A stretch of DNA of 64,000 nt from Pseudomonas sp. Seg1 (lineage in GTDB: Bacteria; Pseudomonadota; Gammaproteobacteria; Pseudomonadales; Pseudomonadaceae), in the NCBI RefSeq assembly GCF_018326005.1, contig NZ_AP021903.1:3567501-3631500 (forward strand), read 5' to 3'. The notes under the pieces were generated by a model. That model ran no database searches and was not told the origin of the DNA. It saw nothing but the letters and a program-made list of their open reading frames with translations. A program made the translations under genes and the position numbers. The first letter of the stretch is position 1. Every line of letters begins with the position of its first letter. Positions 30,900 through 38,554 of the stretch are shown here, in pieces.

Positions 30900-30998
30900 T
30901 CGAATGCCCGCACGGTAGAGGCGGCCGGGGGTGGCGAAAATCAGACAACTATTAAAGAGTGTGCGCAGGCAGCTGGCTATGCCAGCGCATCAATGGAT

Positions 30999-32003
30999 TC
31001 AAAGGTAACTCATGACAAACGCGATATTTGCGTTAGCTGATCCGGCGCGCATTCCCTTGTCAAACCCACCATTTCCACCTGTTGTAGCAGTGCGAAAGTA
31101 CCGAGCGCTCAGAGGGATTTTTAAGTTGCCTCCAGCCGAAGAATAGTCCGTGAATACATAGCTTTGATGTAAAACGATCGGGTTTCCGTCACTGTTGAGT
31201 ATTTGCAAGGCCACACCCTGAGCAGTCGAATCGGCACTCAGCTTCACGATACCCCGCGTGGAGTTTTGAGAGGGGGAATCTGATGTGGGCTTGAGGGTGT
31301 AAGTCACTTTTTTTATGCCTGCCGGGCAATTGTTGAGACTGATGTCAAATTTGACGGGCTCGGAATACGATCCGTTATTGGCAAAGATACTTATGTCATG
31401 CGAACCCATGTCGACTCTGATGTCAGGCGTTTCACAGGATTGAGGCACAATCGTTGTGCCATTGGTCGCCATTGCTAGTGGTGATACACCGTCTGCATGG
31501 AAAACCCCGAGTGTTCCTGCCGGGATTTTCTGTGCATCGAATACATCCGCTATTTTGATTAGTCGTAGCACGTGTCTTGTGGTGTCCCATCCGTATCCGC
31601 CCGCCTCTCGACGAATACCCGGATAAATGGGTATGGTTACATTGTCTTTGTAGGACCACTGCCATGCGAGCCCGGTATTTCCGATTGCGTAAACAAGGTC
31701 ACCCGATTTAGACACACCGACATTGTTCTGAACACCATATGAAAACTCGTTAGTACATTTATACGAGCTGGGCGTTGGTCCCATTGTGAGTGGAGGGCTT
31801 TCATATACTACGGTGCCGTTGGGTGTATCACGAGGAATCGAAAGTGTAGCGGGTACTTGCATAGTGATAGTTGTTTGATGATGATTGGGGTAGAAGGAGC
31901 AAGTTGCCGCGACCGCGTAGTTTGAAGCGAAGAGCAGCGTCAGACATAGCGTATGAATCGCTTTCGTTAGCGGGACAGGGCGATGGAATTTGAAACGCTT
32001 CAT
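30999..32003 (-). CDS. Fimbrial tip adhesin-like protein
   Basis: A 334-residue protein with a signal peptide (MKRFKFHRPVPLTKAIHTLC ... NYAVAATC, cleavage after about residue 33). A two-domain layout follows: an N-terminal receptor-type domain and a C-terminal pilin domain with paired Cys and the end GSANANIAFVMSYL, the chaperone-usher pilin signature. It would be carried to the surface by a chaperone-usher system, none of which is present nearby. Unusual cargo for a prophage; it may change host adhesion. Confidence 0.75.
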   Translation of the reverse strand: MKRFKFHRPVPLTKAIHTLCLTLLFASNYAVAATCSFYPNHHQTTITMQVPATLSIPRDTPNGTVVYESPPLTMGPTPSSYKCTNEFSYGVQNNVGVSKSGDLVYAIGNTGLAWQWSYKDNVTIPIYPGIRREAGGYGWDTTRHVLRLIKIADVFDAQKIPAGTLGVFHADGVSPLAMATNGTTIVPQSCETPDIRVDMGSHDISIFANNGSYSEPVKFDISLNNCPAGIKKVTYTLKPTSDSPSQNSTRGIVKLSADSTAQGVALQILNSDGNPIVLHQSYVFTDYSSAGGNLKIPLSARYFRTATTGGNGGFDKGMRAGSANANIAFVMSYL

Positions 32004-32067
32004 GGAGAGGGCACTACGTATCGGTCAATGAGTGGCGTACGTTAGCCATGCTGAATGGTCTTGGGCA

Positions 32068-32298
32068 TCAGGCGATTCTTAAAAAGCACTTGCCCTTAGC
32101 GGTAGGTTTAGTACGAAGCTGGCGGGCAGCAGCCCGAAGCATTTTGCTCGAACGAAAACGAGCCTTAACAAGGTAGGCCTGGGCATCGAAAGCCAGCGCA
32201 AATTTTCGCTCTTCCTCACCACCCTCCACCGACCGGGTGTGCCCGGCATAGGAATTACTACTTGAACATGGTCTCCACTCCGTTCGCTTCGACCACAT
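32068..32298 (-). CDS. Uncertain small basic ORF
   Basis: A 76-codon frame with a C-terminal half rich in Arg/Lys/Ala (ALAFDAQAYLVKARFRSSKM). It overlaps the end of the HEPN-like gene by 41 nt in another frame, which argues against it. It could be a remnant of an untranslated repeat. Low confidence. Confidence 0.2.
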   Translation of the reverse strand: MWSKRTEWRPCSSSNSYAGHTRSVEGGEEERKFALAFDAQAYLVKARFRSSKMLRAAARQLRTKPTAKGKCFLRIA

Positions 32299-32935
32299 CT
32301 TTAACCACTTTATCGTTCAACAACTGACCTTTTTTCAATACAATATTTCGTACGTAGTCAAACAACTCAATCCACGAAACTCCTTCATCACCGTTATTCC
32401 AAACCAAATCAGGCTGTTCTATTTCTGAAAGCATCATGTATGGTGTGCGAGCTCCTTCCCTTATTTCTTCTGGCGCGATCAAAACCACTCGAGCTGTTTC
32501 GAGCTTTTCAGCCCCGCTATGTGCCGCGAAATTGTGTCTATATGAAATGCCGATATCATGAAGTTCATGATACCTTTCATCGAGCTGCCTTCTTTCTAGT
32601 TTAACGGGTCTGCCATCACATTTAGAAAAACACTTCCCATAAAAAGTGAGCGAGGCAACAAACAATCCTTTCACAATATCGTAGGATTCTCTTTCCTGCC
32701 CGAAGTGGAATTCGCCATCAACCTTTGGCAATGAAGACCGAATCCTATCAATCTCTTTCATCCATACAATCGCACTCTTCAAATCCTTTTGAATAAGTGC
32801 ATAACCTGCCATTTGATCGCAGATTTTTGAATCCAATATAACTCTCTTACAGGGACGGCCCTTATACTTGTAAATCCTGTACTTTTTTCCGCTTTTGCTA
32901 TCAACAGAAAATTTATGACTCCATTCTTCGCCCAA
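32258..32935 (-). CDS. HEPN-like hypothetical protein, AT-rich cargo gene
   Basis: A 225-residue protein from a TTG at 32935 with AGGGGA seven bases upstream. Residues 130-150 read DIGISYRHNFAAHSGAEKLE, an Arg-x5-His pattern like the active site of HEPN RNases and the related AbiV/Apea-type proteins. Base composition is much more AT-rich than the phage core. It lies in the cargo patch with the adhesin. An abortive infection or RNase role is inferred. The gap 32936-33100 contains no clear gene. Confidence 0.55.
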   Translation of the reverse strand: MGEEWSHKFSVDSKSGKKYRIYKYKGRPCKRVILDSKICDQMAGYALIQKDLKSAIVWMKEIDRIRSSLPKVDGEFHFGQERESYDIVKGLFVASLTFYGKCFSKCDGRPVKLERRQLDERYHELHDIGISYRHNFAAHSGAEKLETARVVLIAPEEIREGARTPYMMLSEIEQPDLVWNNGDEGVSWIELFDYVRNIVLKKGQLLNDKVVKDVVEANGVETMFK

Positions 32936-33100
32936 AACACTTCCCCTAAAAATTCATCAGCCATCAATTTCAATAGGCAATCATAAGTCCAAAATTTCCT
33001 TATAAATACTATCACCACTGACCTGTGAGTCGTAAATCAAGAACTTTGCAGTAACCTGCTTCGACCGCTACGAACAACCCTACCTCGCCCCTTCAAAGTC

Positions 33101-33124
33101 AGCCGCTATAGCGGCAAGGACGAG
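33101..33124 (+). repeat. 24-bp direct repeat, copy 1, with 14-bp palindrome
   Basis: Begins AGCCGCTATAGCGGC and ends AAGGACGAG. GCCGCTATAGCGGC is a perfect palindrome. The same 24 bases recur at 33422-33445, flanking one gene. Confidence 0.85.
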
Positions 33125-33126
33125 TG

Positions 33127-33366
33127 TCAGAGGTAAGAAACAAAATCCCCTAAGCGTTCTCTGGCGATTGGTACGGCGTATTCAAGCAGCTCCAGCGGTA
33201 CATTCTCTACGAACAGGGTCACTTCAAAGCGGAGTGTCTCGTCATTTCGAAAGATCTCAAATAACAGTCCGTTGTTACCTCTCCAACACTCAAGCGCAAG
33301 GCCATCGTGTCCTTCAACAACGCTTGAAGCGCAGCAAAACCGATATTCGACTCCGTGTACGACCAC
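33127..33366 (-). CDS. Small hypothetical protein flanked by direct repeats
   Basis: A 79-residue protein from a GTG at 33366 with GGGAGG seven bases upstream. It is alpha/beta (GLLFEIFRNDETLRFEVTLF, VPLELLEYAVPIARERLGDF). It faces against its neighbours and is bounded by identical 24-bp repeats, as if inserted as a unit. No family recognised. Confidence 0.6.
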   Translation of the reverse strand: MVVHGVEYRFCCASSVVEGHDGLALECWRGNNGLLFEIFRNDETLRFEVTLFVENVPLELLEYAVPIARERLGDFVSYL

Positions 33367-33421
33367 ATCGCACCTCCCTATCTGAGGTGGGAAAGATACC
33401 TCTCCCCTCTATGAATTTGAT

Positions 33422-33445
33422 AGCCGCTATAGCGGCAAGGACGAG
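33422..33445 (+). repeat. 24-bp direct repeat, copy 2
   Basis: Identical to 33101-33124. Its AAGGACGAG end serves as the ribosome binding region of the next gene, which suggests this is the original copy. Confidence 0.85.
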
Positions 33446-33452
33446 CTCGCCC

Positions 33453-33884
33453 ATGGAAATCAAAAAGGCTGGCCCTGACCACTACCGCTACGTCGATTCG
33501 ATTGGGCCGGATGGCCTTACCGTAACGATGCAGACCTGGGTGGCATACGCCGAAACCCCAATGTGCTGGTATCTGCTGAGCGAGCACGACCACGACCGCT
33601 TAATGCGCGGCTGGCTGAGCGAAGCAGGTGCGAAAAAAGCACGAAAGCGCGTGCTCAAGCACCAGTACTTCAGCTCACGGTGCTTCGCCTACCAGGAAAA
33701 GGAGCGGGCCCTTAACTCGTACAAGTGCCGAAAGGAATGGCAAATCCGGCACGCCACGCTCTCGCTGGAGCGCGCCAAGTCCGCCATCGGGTACTTCGGC
33801 GACTCGACTGTCAGAGTGACGGATCCGCCTAGCGAGGCCGTTATCCCGAGCGATTACATCCAAAACTCATTCGCGTGGGAGTGA
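33453..33884 (+). CDS. Hypothetical phage protein
   Basis: A 143-residue protein starting MEIKKAGPDHYRYVDSIGPD. The N-terminal part looks like a small beta domain (GLTVTMQTWVAYAETPMCWY) and the rest is helical and basic. AAGG lies upstream. The frame is open further upstream, but that region lies over the minus-strand gene. Common in Pseudomonas prophages near the integrase; function unknown. Confidence 0.65.
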   Translation: MEIKKAGPDHYRYVDSIGPDGLTVTMQTWVAYAETPMCWYLLSEHDHDRLMRGWLSEAGAKKARKRVLKHQYFSSRCFAYQEKERALNSYKCRKEWQIRHATLSLERAKSAIGYFGDSTVRVTDPPSEAVIPSDYIQNSFAWE

Positions 33885-33888
33885 CGCC

Positions 33889-33969
33889 ATGATCACCAAG
33901 TGCGTACTCGGCTGCACCCTCTTCTTCTGGCTTCCATTGGTACTGACCATAAAGGCGGTGATCGGATGA
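33889..33969 (+). CDS. Tiny membrane protein (26 residues)
   Basis: A 26-residue single-span peptide, MITKCVLGCTLFFWLPLVLT at the start. Its stop overlaps the next start (ATGA). Supported by coupling and hydrophobic pattern only. Confidence 0.45.
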   Translation: MITKCVLGCTLFFWLPLVLTIKAVIG

Positions 33970-34340
33970 GCAAACGAGCGATTCACCTTTACCCGTGGGA
34001 CGGAGGCACCGAGGCCGACCAAGATCCGCCAGAACACGTTTACTGCGGCACCGATGGCGTAATGACCGACGAACAGCTCACCAATGACTGGCGGCGCGTC
34101 ACCTGCAAGCGTTGCCTCAAGATCCACGAAAAAGAGCTGGCAGCGTTGGCGGCGGACGATCGAGACCAGAAGGTCAAGCTTTTCGATGAAGCTCAAGCCG
34201 TCACCATCACGCTCGGTCACCGGAATATCTCAACAGCCATCAAGGCTTTGGTCAGGGAGCGCGACGAGCTCAGGGATGAGCGAGACAACCTGCGCGCAGA
34301 CCGTGACGGCCTACTTGAAGCAGGAGCGCACCTACTATGA
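33966..34340 (+). CDS. Hypothetical phage protein with Cys/His cluster
   Basis: A 124-residue protein starting MSKRAIHLYPWDGGTEADQD. The motif HVYCGTD ... VTCKRCLKIHEKE (about 27-58) resembles a zinc finger. The C-terminal half is a long coiled coil (RDELRDERDNLRADRDG). Overlaps both neighbours. Function unknown. Confidence 0.65.
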   Translation: MSKRAIHLYPWDGGTEADQDPPEHVYCGTDGVMTDEQLTNDWRRVTCKRCLKIHEKELAALAADDRDQKVKLFDEAQAVTITLGHRNISTAIKALVRERDELRDERDNLRADRDGLLEAGAHLL

Positions 34341-34393
34341 TCTTCGCCCCGCTCTACATGGCCTACCTCATCTACAAGGGGCCGTGGCGATGA
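34337..34393 (+). CDS. Tiny hydrophobic peptide (18 residues)
   Basis: MIFAPLYMAYLIYKGPWR, bracketed by ATGA-type overlaps with the genes on both sides. It may serve only to couple translation of the methyltransferase. Confidence 0.3.
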   Translation: MIFAPLYMAYLIYKGPWR

Positions 34394-35862
34394 ATAGTTA
34401 CCAGATCCTGATTGGCGACTGTTTGGAGCTGCTGCGGCGGATGCCCGATTGCAGCGTCGACAGCGTCGTCACCGACCCGCCGTACGGACTGTCCTTCATG
34501 GGCAAAAAATGGGACTACGACGTGCCGGCGACGGAGGTGTGGATCGAATGCTTGCGAGTACTCAAGCCGGGCGGCCACCTGTTGGCTTTCGCCGGCACTC
34601 GCACGCAGCACCGTATGGCTGTGCGCATCGAGGATGCCGGCTTCGAGATCCGCGACATGATCGCTTGGGTATATGGGTCGGGTTTTCCGAAATCGATGGA
34701 CGTGAGCAAGGCGATCGATAAAGCCGAAGACTACAAGCTGCAAGCCTCTCATCGACGCGCGTGGGTGGCAGCGGTTCAAGAAGCTGGTCTGAAGCTGCCG
34801 GGCAACTCCCGACACGACTGGACTGTTGGTGAGCATGCCCCAGGCGAACAATGGTGGGCTGAGTTCGAGAATTGGCTACCCGGTCTCTCTAAAGAGCAGC
34901 GCCAAGCCATTGAGAGAATCGTAGTGGGCAAGGGGTTCAAACCGCGCCCGACATACCACACTGCTGATATTGGCGGCGAAGCAGAATGCAACGAATACGA
35001 TATCACTACCCCTGCTACGCAGGCTGCCAGAAAATGGGAAGGCTGGGGCACCGCTCTCAAACCAGCACTCGAGCCAATCACTGTCGCTCGGAAACCATTT
35101 TCCAGCACGGTCGCTGCCAACGTCATAGCGCATGGAACCGGCGCCCTGAATATTGATCGATGCCGGGTAACAACCGGAGACGACACGGCTCGGATCAGTA
35201 ACGGAGCAATCAAGGGCGGAAACTTCGCCGCGGGTGGATCTGCGCCCGGCCCGATCGCCGGCGGACATTCAGATGGACGCTGGCCCGCCAATCTAATCCA
35301 CGACGGCAGCGCCGAGGTAGTCGCGCTGTTCCCCGCTCAGGCGGGCGCAGCGGCACCGGTGACAGGCAACGAACCGACGGCCAACGGCTTCAGCGGCCCG
35401 GTCAAGTACAGCGGGATGCGCGAGCGGGTGCCCGGCGCTTTCCACTCTGACAGTGGGAGTGCTGCCCGGTTCTTCTACTGCGCCAAGACCAGCCGAAAAG
35501 ATCGAAACGAAGGCCTGCTCAGCTCGGACGCTCCAGCTGTCGCCAAGGAAGCAACCATGCGCGACTGCGAAACCGCCGAGTGGAGTACTCGCAACGGCAA
35601 CAGCCATCCCACGGTGAAGCCGACTGACCTGATGGCCTACCTGCTGCGCCTGGTGACACCGTCCGGAGGCGTTGCTCTCGATCCATTCATGGGCAGCGGA
35701 AGCACCGGCAAGGCCGCTATGCGCGAAGGTTTCCAGTTCATCGGGTGCGAGATCGACGAGCAATACGCGGCGATCGCCCGGGCGCGTATCGATCACGAAA
35801 TAACCCGACAGCAAGAACTGCAAGCCGAATCTGATCAGCTCGATCTATTCGGCACCGCATAA
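34390..35862 (+). CDS. DNA methyltransferase (N4-cytosine / N6-adenine, beta-type order)
   Basis: A 490-residue protein starting MNSYQILIGDCLELLRRMPD. Catalytic motif IV is DPPYGLSF (about 31-38), and motif I comes late in the protein as DPFMGSGSTGKAA (about 435-447), the order of the beta class. The long middle (about 110-390) is the target recognition region. No restriction enzyme is adjacent, so it is likely a solitary phage methylase that protects the DNA or alters host expression. Target sequence is unknown. Confidence 0.92.
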   Translation: MNSYQILIGDCLELLRRMPDCSVDSVVTDPPYGLSFMGKKWDYDVPATEVWIECLRVLKPGGHLLAFAGTRTQHRMAVRIEDAGFEIRDMIAWVYGSGFPKSMDVSKAIDKAEDYKLQASHRRAWVAAVQEAGLKLPGNSRHDWTVGEHAPGEQWWAEFENWLPGLSKEQRQAIERIVVGKGFKPRPTYHTADIGGEAECNEYDITTPATQAARKWEGWGTALKPALEPITVARKPFSSTVAANVIAHGTGALNIDRCRVTTGDDTARISNGAIKGGNFAAGGSAPGPIAGGHSDGRWPANLIHDGSAEVVALFPAQAGAAAPVTGNEPTANGFSGPVKYSGMRERVPGAFHSDSGSAARFFYCAKTSRKDRNEGLLSSDAPAVAKEATMRDCETAEWSTRNGNSHPTVKPTDLMAYLLRLVTPSGGVALDPFMGSGSTGKAAMREGFQFIGCEIDEQYAAIARARIDHEITRQQELQAESDQLDLFGTA

Positions 35863-35914
35863 CCCGTCCCCCCTACTCAACAGCCTGCCGGTGTACGGCG
35901 GGCGAGGAATTCGT

Positions 35915-36280
35915 ATGCGCGAAAAAGTATCCATCCAAGACCTGGAAGGCGCAGATCTGGCTCTTTGGGCTGCCCGAGCCCAGGGCGTCGAAGAAAGGAA
36001 GGGAATCAAGCTGTACGCCTCCGGCCCTTGCCTTTACCGCGATACAGGCCCCGGCGGTGAACCCTTCCCTTTCCGACCCGACTCGAACCTCGGGGACTCA
36101 GCGATTTTGATTCAAGAGATGACGCAGGCAGGAATCTTGACCCTGTTCGGGCATGGCGCGCAGTTCGAGGGTCAAGGATTCGGACACGTCGGATTTACGG
36201 GAACGCCTTCTGCTGCGCTGACCCGCTGCTATATCGCTTGGAAACTTGGCCAGGACTTCACGGCAACTCCGACCAGCTAA
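35915..36280 (+). CDS. DUF2591 phage protein
   Basis: A 121-residue protein starting MREKVSIQDLEGADLALWAA. The blocks LEGADLALWAARAQG, FRPDSNLGDSAILIQ and ALTRCYIAWKLGQDF match the phage family DUF2591. Such proteins are frequent near the integrase of Pseudomonas prophages. Function unknown. Confidence 0.8.
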   Translation: MREKVSIQDLEGADLALWAARAQGVEERKGIKLYASGPCLYRDTGPGGEPFPFRPDSNLGDSAILIQEMTQAGILTLFGHGAQFEGQGFGHVGFTGTPSAALTRCYIAWKLGQDFTATPTS

Positions 36281-36326
36281 CCCATCACCACCTTCTGCCG
36301 CCACGCGCGGCATGGAGCAATACCTC

Positions 36327-36569
36327 ATGGAAACCGAAATCCTCTCCGACGAGGAACTGGCCGAACTCACCGGCTACAAGGCCCGTGCCTACCAGCGCCG
36401 CTGGCTGATTGATCGCCAGTGGGTGTTCGTCGAAAGCCGCGGCAAGCGCCCGCTGGTGGGCCGCATGTATGCTCGCATGAAGCTGGGCATGATCAGCCCT
36501 ACGATTGCCGATCCGAGCCCGCCGCCGGCTGCACCGGTATGGACACCCGACTTCTCGCAGGTGAATTAA
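36327..36569 (+). CDS. DUF4224 phage protein, probable excision-linked factor
   Basis: An 80-residue protein starting METEILSDEELAELTGYKAR. The block LSDEELAELTGYKARAYQRRW is the DUF4224 signature, nearly always found directly in front of a tyrosine integrase. By position and its helix-turn-helix-like start it may act in excision control. GGAG lies nine bases upstream. One base separates it from the integrase. Confidence 0.85.
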   Translation: METEILSDEELAELTGYKARAYQRRWLIDRQWVFVESRGKRPLVGRMYARMKLGMISPTIADPSPPPAAPVWTPDFSQVN

Positions 36570-36570
36570 T

Positions 36571-37620
36571 ATGCGCCCCCGCAAGACCGAAACCCGCAAT
36601 TTGCCTCCCCGGATGTATCAGTGGACAAGAATAAGAAAGAGCGGAAAGGTGTGGGTCGCCTATTACTACCTGGACATGACAGGCAAGGCGATCCCGCTGG
36701 GCAAGGATCTGGATTTGGCCAGGATCAAATGGGCGGACCTGGAGGCGAAGGAAAAGCCGCTCGATTTGCGTACCATGAAGGGCATCTTTGACCGATATAT
36801 ACGCGACATAGTATCGAAGAAAGCACCGCGTACGCAGAAAGACAACCTTTCGGAAATCAAGCAGCTCCGTCCAATGTTCGATAGCGCTCCCATCGACTCT
36901 ATAACCCCTGCAACTATCGCGGGGTACCGCGACGCTCGAACCGCCAAGGTTCGGGCGAATCGCGAGATTGCCACCCTCTCCCACGTTTTCAACATTGCTC
37001 GAGAATGGGGACTTACGACCAAAGAAAATCCCTGCCAGGGCGTGCGAAAAAACAAGGAAACACCGAGGGACTATTACGCGAATGATGTTGTTTGGGATGC
37101 TGTTTACGTAAAGGCAGCTCAAGAGCTGAAAGACGCGATGGACTTGGCATATCTGACCGGGCAAAGACCAGCAGATGTCCTGGTCATGCGGAAGGACGAT
37201 GTCGATGGAAATTACTTGGGTGTGCAGCAGAACAAGACACATAAAAAGCTGCGTATCCAGATGACTGACGGTGATGAGCCAAACAGTCTGGGCCTGTTGA
37301 TCGGGAAAATGGCCGAGCGCAATGCTCAGCACATTTGCAGCTATTTGATCGTGAGCGCACGCGGCAAGCGGATGACAGCGAAGATGCTTCGCGATCGATG
37401 GGACGACGCCAGAGAAAGGGCCAAGAAAGAAGCTGAAGAAAAAGGCAATGTTCAGCTGGCTGAGAAAATCGGAGGCTTCCAGTTCAGAGACATCAGGCCG
37501 AAAGCGGCGTCGGAAATCCTCGACGTCGGCGATGCGAGCCTACTCTTGGGGCACACCAAAGGAGACATTACCGAGCGCGTCTATCGACGAATTGGCGCCA
37601 TTGCCAAGCCATCGAAATAG
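36571..37620 (+). CDS. int: Tyrosine-type phage integrase
   Basis: A 349-residue recombinase. Catalytic residues are visible: Arg in TGQRPADVL (about 193), His-x-x-Arg-type block FRDIRPKAASE, His in LLGHTKGDITE and Tyr in RVYRRIG near the end. The N-terminal arm-binding part starts MRPRKTETRNLPPRMY. It points at the tRNA-Ser remnant 125 bases downstream, which is the attachment site. Complete in length. Confidence 0.95.
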   Translation: MRPRKTETRNLPPRMYQWTRIRKSGKVWVAYYYLDMTGKAIPLGKDLDLARIKWADLEAKEKPLDLRTMKGIFDRYIRDIVSKKAPRTQKDNLSEIKQLRPMFDSAPIDSITPATIAGYRDARTAKVRANREIATLSHVFNIAREWGLTTKENPCQGVRKNKETPRDYYANDVVWDAVYVKAAQELKDAMDLAYLTGQRPADVLVMRKDDVDGNYLGVQQNKTHKKLRIQMTDGDEPNSLGLLIGKMAERNAQHICSYLIVSARGKRMTAKMLRDRWDDARERAKKEAEEKGNVQLAEKIGGFQFRDIRPKAASEILDVGDASLLLGHTKGDITERVYRRIGAIAKPSK

Positions 37621-37744
37621 CCCCAAAAACCGTTACAAAACTCAAAATCCGCCCCTTGTAGAATGCGGGCTGTAGAGGTGTCAAAAAATAAACGTATCGT
37701 AACGAAAAGCGGCTACAGGCCCCGGTTTCATTGGCTTTGCATAT

Positions 37745-37804
37745 CGGTCTTGAAAACCGTCGACTGTAACAGGTCCATGAGTTCGAATCCCATCGCCTCC
37801 GCCA
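37745..37804 (+). other. Prophage right attachment site: 3' part of tRNA-Ser(UGA)
   Basis: CGGTCTTGAAAACCG is a serine anticodon arm with anticodon TGA. A long variable arm, a T arm with GTTCGAATCC and CGCCTCCGCCA follow. The matching 5' half (GGAGGCG and D arm) is not found upstream; the sequence there is phage. So this is the displaced 3' end of a tRNA gene used as att core. The complete tRNA should be at the left prophage end, outside the window. Between the integrase and this site (37621-37744) there is no gene. Confidence 0.85.
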
Positions 37805-37812
37805 TCTTATGT

Positions 37813-37846
37813 ACGACAAAGCCCTGATTTTTCAGGGCTTTGTCGT
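37813..37846 (+). terminator. Terminator behind the tRNA-Ser 3' end
   Basis: A perfect 15-bp stem (ACGACAAAGCCCTGA and its complement) with a four-base T loop. It is the original terminator of the serine tRNA gene. Confidence 0.85.
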
Positions 37847-37948
37847 TTCTGGCGTTCAGGAATTTTGCTCCTCTCTTTATGGATCGTTTCCGCATCTTTT
37901 CGGTCATTTCCGCAACCCTGCTCTTCTGCCACCGCTGCGTCCCCCCTC

Positions 37949-38071
37949 CGCCGCCAGGTAGCCGACCACTGAGCCGAGACCCATGCGTTTGAGCAAAGGC
38001 ACTGCCACCACGGCGGCGGCAAGCGAAGTGACGACACTCAACACTTGTCCTGCATTGCCTTCAGCGGCCAT
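37949..38071 (-). pseudogene. KefB/KefC-type transporter remnant (N-terminus only)
   Basis: MAAEGNAGQVLSVVTSLAAA and VVAVPLLKRMGLGSVVGYLA are the first 41 residues of a glutathione-gated K+/H+ antiporter family protein. The frame then changes to unrelated residues and stops. Only this fragment remains beside the prophage end, so a deletion probably took place. Confidence 0.6.
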
Positions 38072-38554
38072 GGCAATGACCCTCATCCCACATCAGGATC
38101 GGTAATGCGGCCACGGCCAGGCGTGTTGAGCGGAGCTTGGGTCTAAAGCGCTCAGTTCCCCAAACGCTTCTGGACCCAGCAAAAGATCCGAAGCGCCCAC
38201 CAAGAACGCTCGTTGCGATTGGGGGAAGGTCTTGCTTTGAAAGCCTGGACGAGTATTCATGGTGATTCCTGAAGACTCTCGATTCGTCCGCTCTTCAGAC
38301 CCGTTAAAAACAGACTCAGATCCAACAAAAAAGACAGGATCGGCTTGGCATCACCCGCGTCGTAGCTATGGGTAAACAATCGGGCTTGAAAATCGCAGCG
38401 TTCAATCTGGCCACCTGCGGTGCCGTGAAGGGCCGTAAAAGGGGGGTGAAATTGCCACAAGTCGAGAAAGCGAAGTCAGCCAGACGGATAGCTGTTGGTG
38501 CAGATGCATCCAGCCGTGTAAGACCTCTGGAAACCCTCTTTCTCCTAGACGCCG
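38072..38554. other. Intergenic stretch without a supported gene
   Basis: Several short open frames exist on both strands (for example 38257-38460 minus), none with a convincing start or recognisable product. Likely remnants of rearrangement at the prophage border. Confidence 0.4.

Noticed and set aside
37690..37804. A complete tRNA-Ser gene at the prophage end
   Set aside because: No 5' acceptor strand or D arm matching GGAGGCG is found upstream; only the part from the anticodon arm on is tRNA.
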